64,000 bases of DNA, from positions 1 through 64,000 of the forward strand of contig JAIQDT010009166.1 in NCBI GenBank assembly GCA_021521415.1. The letters are read 5' to 3'. Every line of letters starts with the position of its first letter. Within the stretch, counting starts at the first letter, position 1. Under the pieces are notes generated by a model. That model saw nothing but the letters and a program-made list of their open reading frames with translations, searched no databases and had not been told where the DNA came from. Positions 55,321 to 64,000 of this stretch are shown here, one piece after another. The translations under genes and the position numbers were made by a program. Source of the DNA: Bidens hawaiensis. Lineage: Eukaryota > Streptophyta > Magnoliopsida > Asterales > Asteraceae.

Positions 55321-55675
55321 GTATTTTTTTAGTATTAAACTTTTTAAATCATGTTAAAGTCAATTCATTGACACACACACCCCCTTATATTTACGTCAAA
55401 CAAACTTGAATTTGTCTAACTTGTCTCAACCCTTGATGTGGATACAGCTACTGGTTAGGATGGTTAACAGCAGTACTACCAAACCAGCAGTTTTTTACTG
55501 GGTTTGATTATTTTATTTAGTTAAACTCGTACTATTATCATTTCACTAGCATGAAAGAAATGCACAGAACTGCTGTTTTTTAAGAACTGCTGGTTAACAG
55601 CTTCAACTACAGTTCATGAAATCTGACGTTTTATACTTGTAAGGAATCGATAGTTTGACATTTGTTTTCTTGCAG
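55321..55675 (+). other. CACTA intron, non-coding
   Basis: 355 bp from a GT at 55321 to a TTTCTTGCAG acceptor at 55675. A near-palindromic repeat around ACTGCTGGTTAACAGC occurs near 55447-55490 and 55568-55605. No gene. Confidence 0.6.
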
Positions 55676-56014
55676 GTTCAGCATGAAGAGCAGATCGCCT
55701 TCGGAGCCCTGACACTTGAACGGTGCACAGATGCCGTCACCTTAGTGCTTGGAAAAGAGAAAGGTGAGTTTTTAAAAGGGATTGGGTACGGATTTACAAC
55801 ATGTAAATATTGAGGTGTGAGTTGGGTAAAAGGATCGTTTAAGGAACGGATTGCCCCACTTGAGTATGAGGTGGCGCAGAGAGATGAAGTAGAGTTGACG
55901 GATCTACTTGAATCCACGAATGCTATGCTAGCAAGCTGTGAGAAGGAACTATTAGCATTTGAGGCCAGGTTTAGACATCTTGTAGGAATGTTGACGAAAA
56001 TGTCGGCAATTCAA
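55676..56014 (+). pseudogene. CACTA transposase-like gene, last visible exon
   Basis: Encodes V-Q-H-E-E-Q-I-A-F-G-A-L-T and A-V-T-L-V-L-G-K-E-K-G, then G-I-G-Y-G-F, a stop at 55811-55813, and a helical C-terminal tail (E-R-I-A-P-L-E-Y-E-V to K-M-S-A-I-Q). It ends at a good GTAAGT donor (56015). The segment resembles the C-terminal half of Transposase_24 proteins. The next exon lies beyond C4, outside the window. Confidence 0.72.
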
Positions 56015-56026
56015 GTAAGTGACATA

Positions 56027-56450
56027 TGTTACATATAAACATTTTAATTAATGCATTCTACATACATAATTGGCACTGTTTGTTTTTGGGCCGAGTTTAT
56101 GTGGTTTGTACTTTATATGTTTGTATTGGGCTTGGGTGCGGGTTTCCATGTAAACCGAGAACATCTTTATGTTCTCGGTGGGCTTTTATTTTGTTTGGGC
56201 CAGTGTGTTGGTTCCCCTATATATAGTTCATATTGTGTATAGGGTTAAGGTTGTTCATTCACATTATTATCATCGTGTATTTGTAAGTGCTTAAACACTC
56301 GACGTACTCTTAATATACGTGTGTTTTGAAGCAAACTTGTGTTAATTCCTTGTGCTTATTTGTGTTCTTGAATCACCGAGTGTTGGTATTTTGCACCAAT
56401 ACTCGTTCTATTGATATCATAATTGTAGTGATCCAGATTCGGGACTTACA
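56027..56450 (+). repeat. 5' LTR of C4 (left edge uncertain)
   Basis: Ends ATTCGGGACTTACA directly before a canonical primer site. It contains a TATA box and, after it, a pyrimidine-rich R-U5-like region. An inverted pair built on CCGAGAACAT/ATGTTCTCGG (56155-56180) precedes the TATA box by about 40 bp. Confidence 0.7.
56218..56225 (+). promoter_or_regulatory. TATA box of C4 LTR
   Basis: TATATATA in the context CCCCTATATATAG, a textbook plant TATA box about 230 bp before the LTR end. Confidence 0.7.
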
Positions 56451-56452
56451 AT

Positions 56453-56464
56453 TGGTATCAGAGC
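56453..56464 (+). other. Primer-binding site of C4 (initiator Met tRNA)
   Basis: TGGTATCAGAGC, two bases after the LTR end. Confidence 0.93.
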
Positions 56465-57008
56465 CTTAGACCTTATTCAGGCTCGTTATTGTGATATCAA
56501 CGATTCGAAAATAGATTTTACGGTGGTCACTGTGTTTTTCCGGCAAGTGTTTGATCGGAGAAGAAGAAAAGGAGATATTTTGGCCAAAGATTGACTTATC
56601 TTTGGAAACAGTTTGAATCCCACTAAAATTGGGATTAAATTGTTGCCAAAATAAACTGGTCAACCTCTTTCTTGGTGTTCTTGGCGAAGAAATTGAGATC
56701 TCGGTTGTTTTTTTATCACTGTCACTCTTTGTTTTCGGCCACTGGTTGTTTTCGGTCAAGTAGTTCTCGGCCTTCAACAGTTCTCGGCTAAGACTAGGTC
56801 AATCTCATGGTTCTCGGTCAAAGATTGGTCACTTTCAGTGTTCTTGGTCAACACTTGTGTTCTCGGTCAACGCTTGGCATTATGTGTCAACTCTTGGTCA
56901 AAGCCTGAGTTCTCGGTCAACCATCTTGATTTTGCTCTCAGCCCAGTTAGCTATTTTGGACCTGTTATACTTGGACTTGGACTTATTTTCAATTGGACTT
57001 AATTTTAA
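56465..57008 (+). promoter_or_regulatory. C4 leader with GGTCAA repeats
   Basis: Non-coding leader of about 540 bp. From 56645 to 56925 the phrase TTCTCGGTCAA or GGTCAA occurs about nine times. GGTCAA is the inverse of TTGACC, the core of the W-box bound by WRKY factors. No ORF is supported. Confidence 0.6.
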
Positions 57009-57270
57009 TTGGACTTAAATACAATTTTCAATCAAACTAAAATGGGCCAGTTAACTAATGGTAGCAATTCCACCAACTCGTCACTTCATCAAGAACATGA
57101 CTCCATCATGGGCACTGCTACTCGTATACCCCGTCTATTGTCCCATGAGGGGTTCAGGGAATGGAAATTTCGCTTTGAACACTACGCCAAGATGAAAGAT
57201 TCCAAAATTTGGAAAAGCATTGTGAGGGGACCTCAAATGATCACTTATCAAAGGGATGGTTCTGACAAGG

Positions 57271-58972
57271 TGATGTGGGTATAATGATGCTCTCACAACT
57301 AAGCTTTAAATTTATTAAACAAGACTCCAAAAGAAACCACAAAAAACCGGCAAGTGTACCGATCACTAATAGTATAGCACTATGGAAGTCCGAGTATCGA
57401 ACACAAGGACACTTGAAAACGTTAATGATACTTAACCCTAACCATGACTCACCTAAGAATATTTAAATGGTTTTTAATAATTAACTACTTAACCTAACTT
57501 ACTTTAACTAAATTAATTAGCTAGATTTAACTTAACTAAACACTTGAAACTTAGAAACTTAACTGCAATCGGAGAAAACGTCTACCTAGGTAAGAATCAT
57601 ATTGAAGGTATAATAAGCTAATGGATTGAGGACTCTCACGACACCGGTTCCTAAGGATGACTCAACTAAGGTTCACTCAAGAAAGCTAGATCACCTCTCA
57701 GTCTCACTAACAAACTCTAACTTACACTTAGTTGATTTTAAGAACAAACCGAGAAAGGAAATGTTAAAGTGTTCTAATGCCGACTCTCCTCTCGGACTCA
57801 CCGACACACTACCCAAATGGAGACGAATACTACGCAACCAAGGATAGACGAACAATTTAGTTTAACTTAAACTAGACCAACTACTCGCTCAAAAACCCAA
57901 ACCCGACAAGAACCGAACCCGCTCTTGCGCGATCCTAATTCTAACAAGCAAAAGCTATGAGACGAGTTTACATCCTATCACCCCTCGGTCTCTAAGATGG
58001 TGTTCACCCGCTGAATCTAATCAATTAATATACCCACTTAAACCCTACGGTTGATCACCCCGCAAACAATCTCTAGACACAAAGTAAAGAGTTCAAACGA
58101 GCTAAAATCAATCAAAACCTATTCAATTAATCAAAGCAAGAGGTATATGAGTATAACTAATAAACTCACAGCCACTAGACACAACCTAATTCAATGTTAA
58201 ACCAAACTTTTCATTAACAATTCAAGCCATGATGATCAACAATCCATAAAACTCATTAAAATCTAACAATATTCATCTAACCTAGGTAGAACTAATAAGT
58301 TTAGCCAATCATAATCAATGAACAGTAGATAAAATAGATATAAATGATAAACATGCTCATATAAATCTGATTACAAAAGGTTTGAATGCTTAAAAACCAA
58401 AAATGAACTCACAAACGTTAAAATAGTCAAAACCGAAAACCGAAGGATAAAAGATGTAACCGTAAGCTTGTCCTTCTTGGTTTCTCCTCTAGAGCAGGTG
58501 TGGGATGGCTGGAAACTTGAATAATTTCGTTCATAGGGTTTTAGGGTTTATATATATGATTAAACACCTCCTTCCTAATATAAAATAGGTTGAAACAAGC
58601 CCACTAGGCCCACTAGAAGACAAAATAGACGTGGTAGCTGATTCTTGAACATTCTTGGCAGACTTGGGACATGTGGGAATCTACCACATGCTTCTTGAAT
58701 GGTATGACCTGGTCGCGTAGCTCGAACATGACATTTTCTGTCGTTTTTTGACTTTCAGCTCGTTTATCTTCGTTTTTGCGTACCGGCTTCATCCGAGCTC
58801 CGTTTTAGCTGATTCTTTTTTCATTTGACTCGTTTTCTTGCTCTCTTCAACATGGAACCTATCACATACACAAACATGTAATTTAATGCAAGAATAACAA
58901 AATAATCGTTAACGTTTAAGCACAAAATAACATAAAAACTATTAGGAAACATGTGTGTTTTACACCACATCA
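57271..58972 (-). repeat. 3' LTR of A1 (1702 bp)
   Basis: Plus-strand TGATGTGGGTATAATG...ACACCACATCA, with 8-bp inverted ends TGATGTGG/CCACATCA. Aligns along its full length with 61631-63332. Confidence 0.96.
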
Positions 58973-58988
58973 AAAATCCCCACACTTA
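58973..58988 (-). other. Polypurine tract of A1
   Basis: Minus-strand TAAGTGTGGGGATTTT abuts the 3' LTR. The core AAGTGTGGGGA occurs twice more inside the element (60119-60130 and 60344-60354). Confidence 0.75.
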
Positions 58989-60482
58989 AACCTTTTTCGT
59001 CCCTGAAAAAGAAATCTACACAAGATCATAACCAAGTGAATAACAACAAAATCCCAGATTATTAATCATTATCAAAACATAATAAATAGCTCGACATATT
59101 GACCGCGATTGCCGATATTGTTGTCCACTTAAACCCAGCCACCAACCAATCAAGCCCCCCTTTTGCATTAAACGTTTTAACTCCAAAAATTAAGGCTACA
59201 ACTACCCCATCTTAGACAAAGAGAGCTAGAAAAACTAGAGTCGAAGCAAACTGGTTCGACAAATCACCATAAGCCAAGGACTCGTTGATAGTACTAATTA
59301 GATGCACTTGGTGAAATTTTGATGGATGAATGGTCATGTGGAGGTCGTACGAGCTATTCCTAAATATTATTGGACTTTGTCCTATAAATTCCTAATTTTT
59401 ATTTATTGACTAAGAACCTTCGAGCCCCAATAGTGTATCCTCAGAGTCACTATCCCCTTGGTAACACGTAAACTCTAAGTCCCGTCTAGTATGTGCACTT
59501 TTGCCTCTTTTACTAACTTTAAAGAATGCTCATTTGGCATTTTACAATACATAACTTTCTTCACAAGCATTTTGCTTTTCTTTAACAACTTTTGAGAATA
59601 CACAAACATAACTTTCAATACATACTTTTCTTTTACTTTTTTTTTCTCTTTTTTTATTCTTTTTTTCCAATCTTTTATATCACCCTAAAAAATATAACTA
59701 TTTCTAAGCTCATAGATAGATGGACATGTGGTGTGTGCTGGTTTAAGTGCATCTAAGTATAACCATCTCAAAGTTTTCAGATTCTGGTAATTCTCCCTAA
59801 GCATCGAAATTCGGTTTCACCGTTTTCAAATTATTATATATATAAAAACTGCTAAAGAGGACTATCAAAGCTAGTTGGGCCTACCGACACATCCCAAATC
59901 AGATATGTGAACCATCCCTTCTTTTATTATTATATTATATATTTCAAAAGTTCCAAGAGTTCGTTAGCACATTGGTAGTAATATCATTTCCTGCTTAACG
60001 TAGAACAAAAACAATTTTCAAGGGACATTTTTCTTTAAAACTTTTTTTTTTAAATATTAACTGTCAAGATTTTCAATATTCTTTTATTTTTCTTAAAAAT
60101 GAAAACATCAGTTCCCCATCCCCACACTTAAATTTCACATTGTCCTCAATGTGAGACAAGGAAAAGACAAAACTAAACATAAAGAAAAATAAAGTGGAAC
60201 AAACTCCCCTGATATATGTGATCATGCAAGTGTGCGGTGAATCATGTTCCTCGCTTTCCTATTCGAACGCAAGCTTAAAACTCCAGTGCTCTCTATCAAG
60301 CTATCACTAACGAACGAAAGCGGCAATCCTTATGCAAATTGCATCCCCACACTTGTTTAAAACTCTAGCTCATCAACCGACATCAGCCAACCAAGGAATA
60401 ACCTGCAAGTAAGAGAAGAGACACTCGGCAAAACTCGGAAATAAAAATAAAATGAAAATAAAATAACAAGAAAAGATATTAC
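58989..60482 (-). other. Internal non-coding region of A1
   Basis: About 1.5 kb, AT-rich with several T runs, and no ORF that I can support on either strand. Two internal copies of the polypurine core are present. This is where pol would be expected in an autonomous element. Confidence 0.65.
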
Positions 60483-60742
60483 CGGGTTGCCTCCCGGGAA
60501 GCGCTATGTTTATTGAATAGTCTTCAGTCGGACTCGCTCCCGAAACCTCAATCAGGAGGCTTCTCCTTTATCCTCTTCCCATCGATGCTCCTCAATACTC
60601 TCTTCTTACAATTGGTCGGGAAGAAACCAATTGCACAGCTCTCATGGGCTCGACCATATGAATTAAACTCGGCCCACCAACTCTTGAATTCCCCAAAAAA
60701 TGATTCAATGAAGTGAAATGGGGAAGTCAATCTCTTCATCAC
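60483..60742 (-). CDS. Short second ORF of A1 and conserved ALPGRQPG-type motif
   Basis: 60742-60548 reads 64 codons with F-G-E-F-K-S-W-W-A-E-F-N-S-Y. Downstream, at 60505-60483, the minus strand carries GCGCTTCCCGGGAGGCAACC, which would translate as A-L-P-G-R-Q-P. I recall both as a recurring pair in Athila-type and related non-autonomous elements of several plants. The two parts are not in one open frame here. Whether it is translated or is a conserved nucleic-acid signal is open. Confidence 0.4.
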
Positions 60743-60778
60743 ACTACAATTTCTTTGCCCATAAATCCTCCTTCTAGT

Positions 60779-61444
60779 TCATTTAGCCAAACTTTTAAAC
60801 CTTAACACGTCCCGAATAGAGATTGAGTACGGTTCATGTTTTGGTTTTTCACATTCAAAGTGCAATGGTGGAAAGACTGATTCACCAACCACCTCATGGC
60901 TCTCCTCACAAGGCTCATTCTTGATCCCCGCACTTGGCTTGTTATACAATAGATCCTCAAGCAACTTCAAATCGCCAAGTGGGACAAACTCTCCTTCATC
61001 TATCATGGTGAAATCCATCAACTCTTCACCAAACTCATCCTTAAATTCTTCCTCCCAAGAGGGAACATACTCCTCTACTCTCTGTTCCTCCATTCCGGTA
61101 TCTTCAATCTCACTTAGGGTTTCAAACAAAGGTGGATAAAACGGTGGAATATAATCCAAATACTTTCTAATGGCGAACAATACATTGTCCATTATTGATT
61201 CCAGTTCTGGGGTTAGCTCTAATATATTTCCCGATAAGTCTTTATACCCTAAGAAGTTCCCCATTTGATCATATGCAAATTGGTATGGAGGAGGCTTTGC
61301 CACAAGTGATTCCCATGGAGCTTTCCGTGCCTCGAATTCTATCCTCCTTCGCTCATAAGCATCATGTACCCAGTGATCTCCACCACACACTTTGCACCAT
61401 GGCGTTCCAACGTGTCGTCCGGACATATTTCCTTTAAAGAACAC
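60779..61444 (-). CDS. 221-codon ORF of A1 at the gag position
   Basis: Starts about 160 bp downstream of the primer site, where gag would begin. Residues 17-28 give C-K-V-C-G-G-D-H-W-V-H-D, a partial zinc knuckle lacking the final Cys. An E/D-rich middle (residues 110-160) and a neutral tail (I-R-D-V-L-R-F-K-S-L) follow. No capsid core is seen. It resembles Gag-tail proteins kept by Athila derivatives; retention of an open frame suggests use or recent origin. Function unknown. Confidence 0.65.
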   Translation of the reverse strand: MFFKGNMSGRHVGTPWCKVCGGDHWVHDAYERRRIEFEARKAPWESLVAKPPPYQFAYDQMGNFLGYKDLSGNILELTPELESIMDNVLFAIRKYLDYIPPFYPPLFETLSEIEDTGMEEQRVEEYVPSWEEEFKDEFGEELMDFTMIDEGEFVPLGDLKLLEDLLYNKPSAGIKNEPCEESHEVVGESVFPPLHFECEKPKHEPYSISIRDVLRFKSLAK

Positions 61445-61607
61445 TCAAAAGAAAAGGATCACGGGCACCAGATAAAAACAGAATAAATTACTTAAAATAA
61501 AATTAAACTAAAACTAAACTAATTAAAATAACTAATCTAATCTAATATACGAAAATACAGTAGGTAAATCCTAACTCGGGTCGTTCTCAATACGCCTCTA
61601 ACCTTGT

Positions 61608-61624
61608 CCCCGGCAACGGCGCCA
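61608..61624 (-). other. Primer-binding site of A1 (Asp tRNA type)
   Basis: Minus-strand TGGCGCCGTTGCCGGGG, six bases from the LTR edge at 61631. It matches the 3' end of plant Asp tRNA, unlike all the other elements here, which use initiator Met tRNA. Confidence 0.88.
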
Positions 61625-61630
61625 AAAACT

Positions 61631-63332
61631 TGATGTGGGTATAATGATGCTCTCACAACTAAGCTTTAAATTTATTAAACAAGACTCCAAAAGAAACCAC
61701 ACAAAACCGGCAAGTGTACCGATCACTAATAGTATAGCACTATGGAAGTCCGAGTATCAAACACAAGGACACTTGAAAACGTTAATGATACTTAACCCTA
61801 ACCAAGACTCACCTAAGAATATTTAAATGATTTTTAATAATTAACTACTTAACCTAACTTACTTTAACTAAATTAATTAGCTAGATTTAACTTAACTAAA
61901 CACTTGAAACTTAGAAACTTAACTGCAATCGGAGAAAACGTCTACCTAGGTAAGAATCATATTGAAGGTATAATAAGCTAATGGATTGAGGACTCTCACG
62001 ACACCGGTTCCTAAGGATGACTCAACTAAGGTTCACTCAAGAAAGCTAGATCACCTCTCAGTCTCACTAAAAAACTCTAACTTACACTTAGTTGATTTTA
62101 AGAACAAACCGAGAAAGGAAATGTTAAAGTGTTCTAATGCCGACTCTCCTCTCGGACTCACCGACACACTACCCTAATGGAGACGAATACTACGCAACCA
62201 AGGATAGACGAACAATTTAGTTTAACTTATACTAGACCAACTAATCGCTCAAAAACCCAAACCCGACATGAACCGAACCCGCTCTCGCGCGATCCTAATT
62301 CTAACAAGCAAAAGCTATGAGACGAGTTTACTTCCTATCACCCCTCGGTCTCTAAGAAGGTGTTCACCCGCTGAATCTAATCAATTAATATACCCACTTA
62401 AACCCTACGGTTGATCATCCCGCAAACAATCTCTAGACACAAAGTAAAGAGTTCAAACGAGCTAAAGTCAATCAAAACCTATTCAATTAATCAAAGCAAG
62501 AGGTATATGAGTATAACTAATATATTCACAACCACTAAAGACAACCTAATTCAATGTTAAACCAAACTTTTCATTAACAATTCAAGCCATGATGATCAAC
62601 AATCCATAAAACTCATTAAAATCTAACAATATTCATCTAACCTAGGTAGAACTAATAAGTTTAGCCAATAATAATCAATGAACAGTAGATAAAATAGATA
62701 TAAATGATAAACATGCTCATATAAATCTGATTACAAAAGGTTTGAATGCTTAAAAACCAAAAACGAACTCACAAACGTTAAAATAGTCAAAACCGACAAC
62801 CGAAGGATAAAAGATGTAACCGTAAGCTTGTCCTCCTTGGTTTCTCCTATAGAGCAGGTGTGGGATGGCTGGAAACTTGAATAATTTCGTTCATATGGTT
62901 TTAGGGTTTATATATATGTTTAAACACCTCCTTCCTGATATAAAATAGGTTAAAACAAGCCCATTATGCCAACTAGAAGACAAAATAGACGTGGTAGCTG
63001 ATTCTTGAACATTCTTGGCAGACTTGGGATATGTGGGAATCTACCACATGCTTCTTGAATGGTATGACCTGGTCGCGTAGCTCGAACATGACATTTTCTG
63101 ACGTTTTTCGACTTTCAGCTCGTTTATCTTCGTTTTTGCGTACCGGCTTCATCCGAGCTCCGTTTTAGCTGATTCTTTTTTCATTTGACTCGTTTTCTCG
63201 CTCTCTTCAACATGGGACCTATCACATACACAAATATGTAATTTACTGCAAGAATAACAAAATAATCGTTAACGTTTAAGCACAAAATAACATAAAACTA
63301 TTAGGAAAACATGTGTGTTTTACACCACATCA
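61631..63332 (-). repeat. 5' LTR of A1 (1702 bp)
   Basis: Same length and ends as 57271-58972. Differences by eye include sites near 61705, 61760, 61785, 62070 and 62175. Short apparent frames in both LTRs are coincidental. Confidence 0.96.
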
Positions 63333-64000
63333 CAAGGTTCTTGTGAAACCAGTTGCTCAATATGACGATGATGAATTTTCTAAAGTTGAGAGAGCTCTTT
63401 CCACTCTAACCATGGCACTTTCACCTGAGATTACCCTTAAGTTTAGAGAACTTCAATCTGCTAAAGAGTTGTGGGCTGCACTGATAGAAGTTTATGAGGG
63501 AAATGAAGATATGAGAAGTCGCCAAGATCTGCTGCGACAAAATTTTAATATGTTTAATCATGTTTTGGGAGAGACATTGGAATCCCAACTACAATGATTC
63601 ATATCTCTTGTGACTGAAATGGGAACTGCAGGAATTTATCTGCAAACTTCAGAAATAAACAACAAGTTGGTGAACTCCCTGCCGAAAAGTTGGGACATGA
63701 ATGTTGCAGTTATAAAAAAGACTAAGGATCTCAAAAGAACGGGTATGACTGAAATTATAGCCACTATTAAAACCTGTGATATGGATGATAAACAGCGGGC
63801 AATAAATCATGCTAGTTCTTACAGTGTTGCTGGATACAACGTTGCTTTTAATAGTGCTCTGATGTCCCAAGATAATTTCTCATTGTTCAAGTCTACTCAA
63901 CAACCACCTCAGGGAAACTTTCAGATGTTCTCATCCACTCTAGGTCAATCATCATCATCCAATTTGCCCAAACCAGCTCCAGTGTTCTTCACCAAGTCCG

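Larger units (their letters stand above)
34699..56014 (+). mobile_element. CACTA (En/Spm) transposon body, broken by later insertions
   Basis: Exons recognised at 34699-35068, 54622-54664, about 55025-55109, 55198-55320 and 55676-56014 form one gene when C3, G2 and the solo LTR are removed. Its left part may extend to about 20.9 kb with C2 inside, judged from shared subterminal motifs. To the right it is cut by C4 inside an intron. I did not find terminal inverted repeats or a TNPD-type transposase, so the full length is unknown. Confidence 0.65.
57271..63332 (-). mobile_element. Non-autonomous Athila-like Gypsy element A1 (6062 bp)
   Basis: Two 1702-bp LTRs (57271-58972 and 61631-63332) bound 2.66 kb of internal DNA. 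The target duplication CAAGG is perfect (57266-57270 and 63333-63337). The primer site matches Asp tRNA, the usual choice of Athila-type elements. There is no protease, RT, RNase H or integrase, only a 221-codon ORF and a second short ORF, so it must depend on an autonomous relative. The LTRs differ at a few tens of positions by eye. It splits gag of C4. Confidence 0.95.
56027..64000 (+). mobile_element. Ty1/Copia element C4, 5' part, host of A1
   Basis: Plus-strand: LTR ending at 56450, primer site 56453-56464, leader, gag from 57009 interrupted by A1 (57271-63332) and continuing to the window edge. It inserted in a CACTA intron. The exact left end is uncertain: TGTTACAT at 56027 or TGGCACTG at about 56072 are both possible. 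Only one LTR is in the window. Confidence 0.82.
57009..64000 (+). pseudogene. Gag of C4, split by A1, runs off the edge
   Basis: The frame starting at 57009 (or the second ATG at 57042, M-G-Q-L-T-N-G) gives a copia Gag N-terminus (R-I-P-R-L-L, F-R-E-W-K-F-R-F-E). It is cut at 57270 by A1 and continues in the same frame at 63338 (L-V-K-P-V-A-Q-Y-D-D-D-E) through the UBN2-type core (S-A-K-E-L-W, E-G-N-E-D-M-R). A TGA at 63595-63597 is the one internal stop; the frame then continues (N-K-L-V-N-S-L-P-K-S-W) to the window end in a Ser/Gln/Pro-rich region. Zinc knuckle and pol lie outside. Confidence 0.88.

Noticed and set aside
55817..56038. Independent 73-codon gene starting M-S-W-V-K-G
   Set aside because: It is the C-terminal part of the CACTA exon after the stop at 55811-55813, in another frame reading at its start, and its 3' end reads into the intron.
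61608..61624. Fragment of a tRNA gene
   Set aside because: The match is limited to the 3' end of Asp tRNA and lies at the primer-binding position; no cloverleaf around it. The same holds for the initiator Met matches.

Overview
The window looks like plant nuclear DNA made almost entirely of nested transposable elements. I see no intact host gene, no tRNA or rRNA gene, no CRISPR and no prokaryotic operon. The protein families are plant Ty3/Gypsy chromoviruses, Ty1/Copia elements, an Athila-type derivative and an En/Spm (CACTA) transposase-like gene. The large extra ORFs behind copia pol resemble sequences I remember from daisy-family (Asteraceae) genomes, so an Asteraceae plant is my best guess. 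That is recollection, not a database result.

Layout, left to right. (1) 1-4091: right end of a minus-strand gypsy element, G0, with one LTR (1936-4091) and a gag-protease frame open to the window edge. (2) 4092-19075: 3' part of a plus-strand copia, C1. It carries three tandem decayed copies of a post-pol ORF and is split at 7291-16536 by G1, a nearly intact minus-strand gypsy with 2271-bp LTRs, target duplication ATCAG and one nonsense codon in gag-pol. (3) 19076-20816: a truncated non-coding minus-strand LTR element. (4) 20817 to at least 56014: an En/Spm-like transposon into which four other elements inserted: a 12.3-kb SIRE-like copia, C2 (21421-33766, minus); a plus-strand copia, C3 (35069-54073, duplication TGGAG), itself split by a 12.4-kb gypsy, G2 (41086-53511, duplication TAAGG); a solo LTR (54082-54616); and from about 56027 a further plus-strand copia, C4. 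(5) C4 gag is split by a non-autonomous Athila-like element, A1 (57271-63332, duplication CAAGG), and runs off the right edge.

Target duplications and rejoined reading frames support the nesting of G1 in C1, G2 in C3, C3 and the solo LTR in the CACTA gene, and A1 in C4. Working by eye, LTR divergence suggests G1 is very young (three differences noticed), G2 older (tens) and A1 of similar or greater age.

The most unusual points are: an extra ORF upstream of gag in G2 ending in one clear membrane segment (49335-49970); a 966-codon post-pol ORF in C2 with four in-frame stops and no membrane segment, related to the triplicated ORF of C1; an inverted GCGAAGTT/AACTTCGC motif repeated in the LTRs, leader and post-pol spacer of C2; hairpin-forming CpG-rich minisatellites in the G0/G1 LTRs; and paired ACGCTT motifs that may be the subterminal repeats of the CACTA element.
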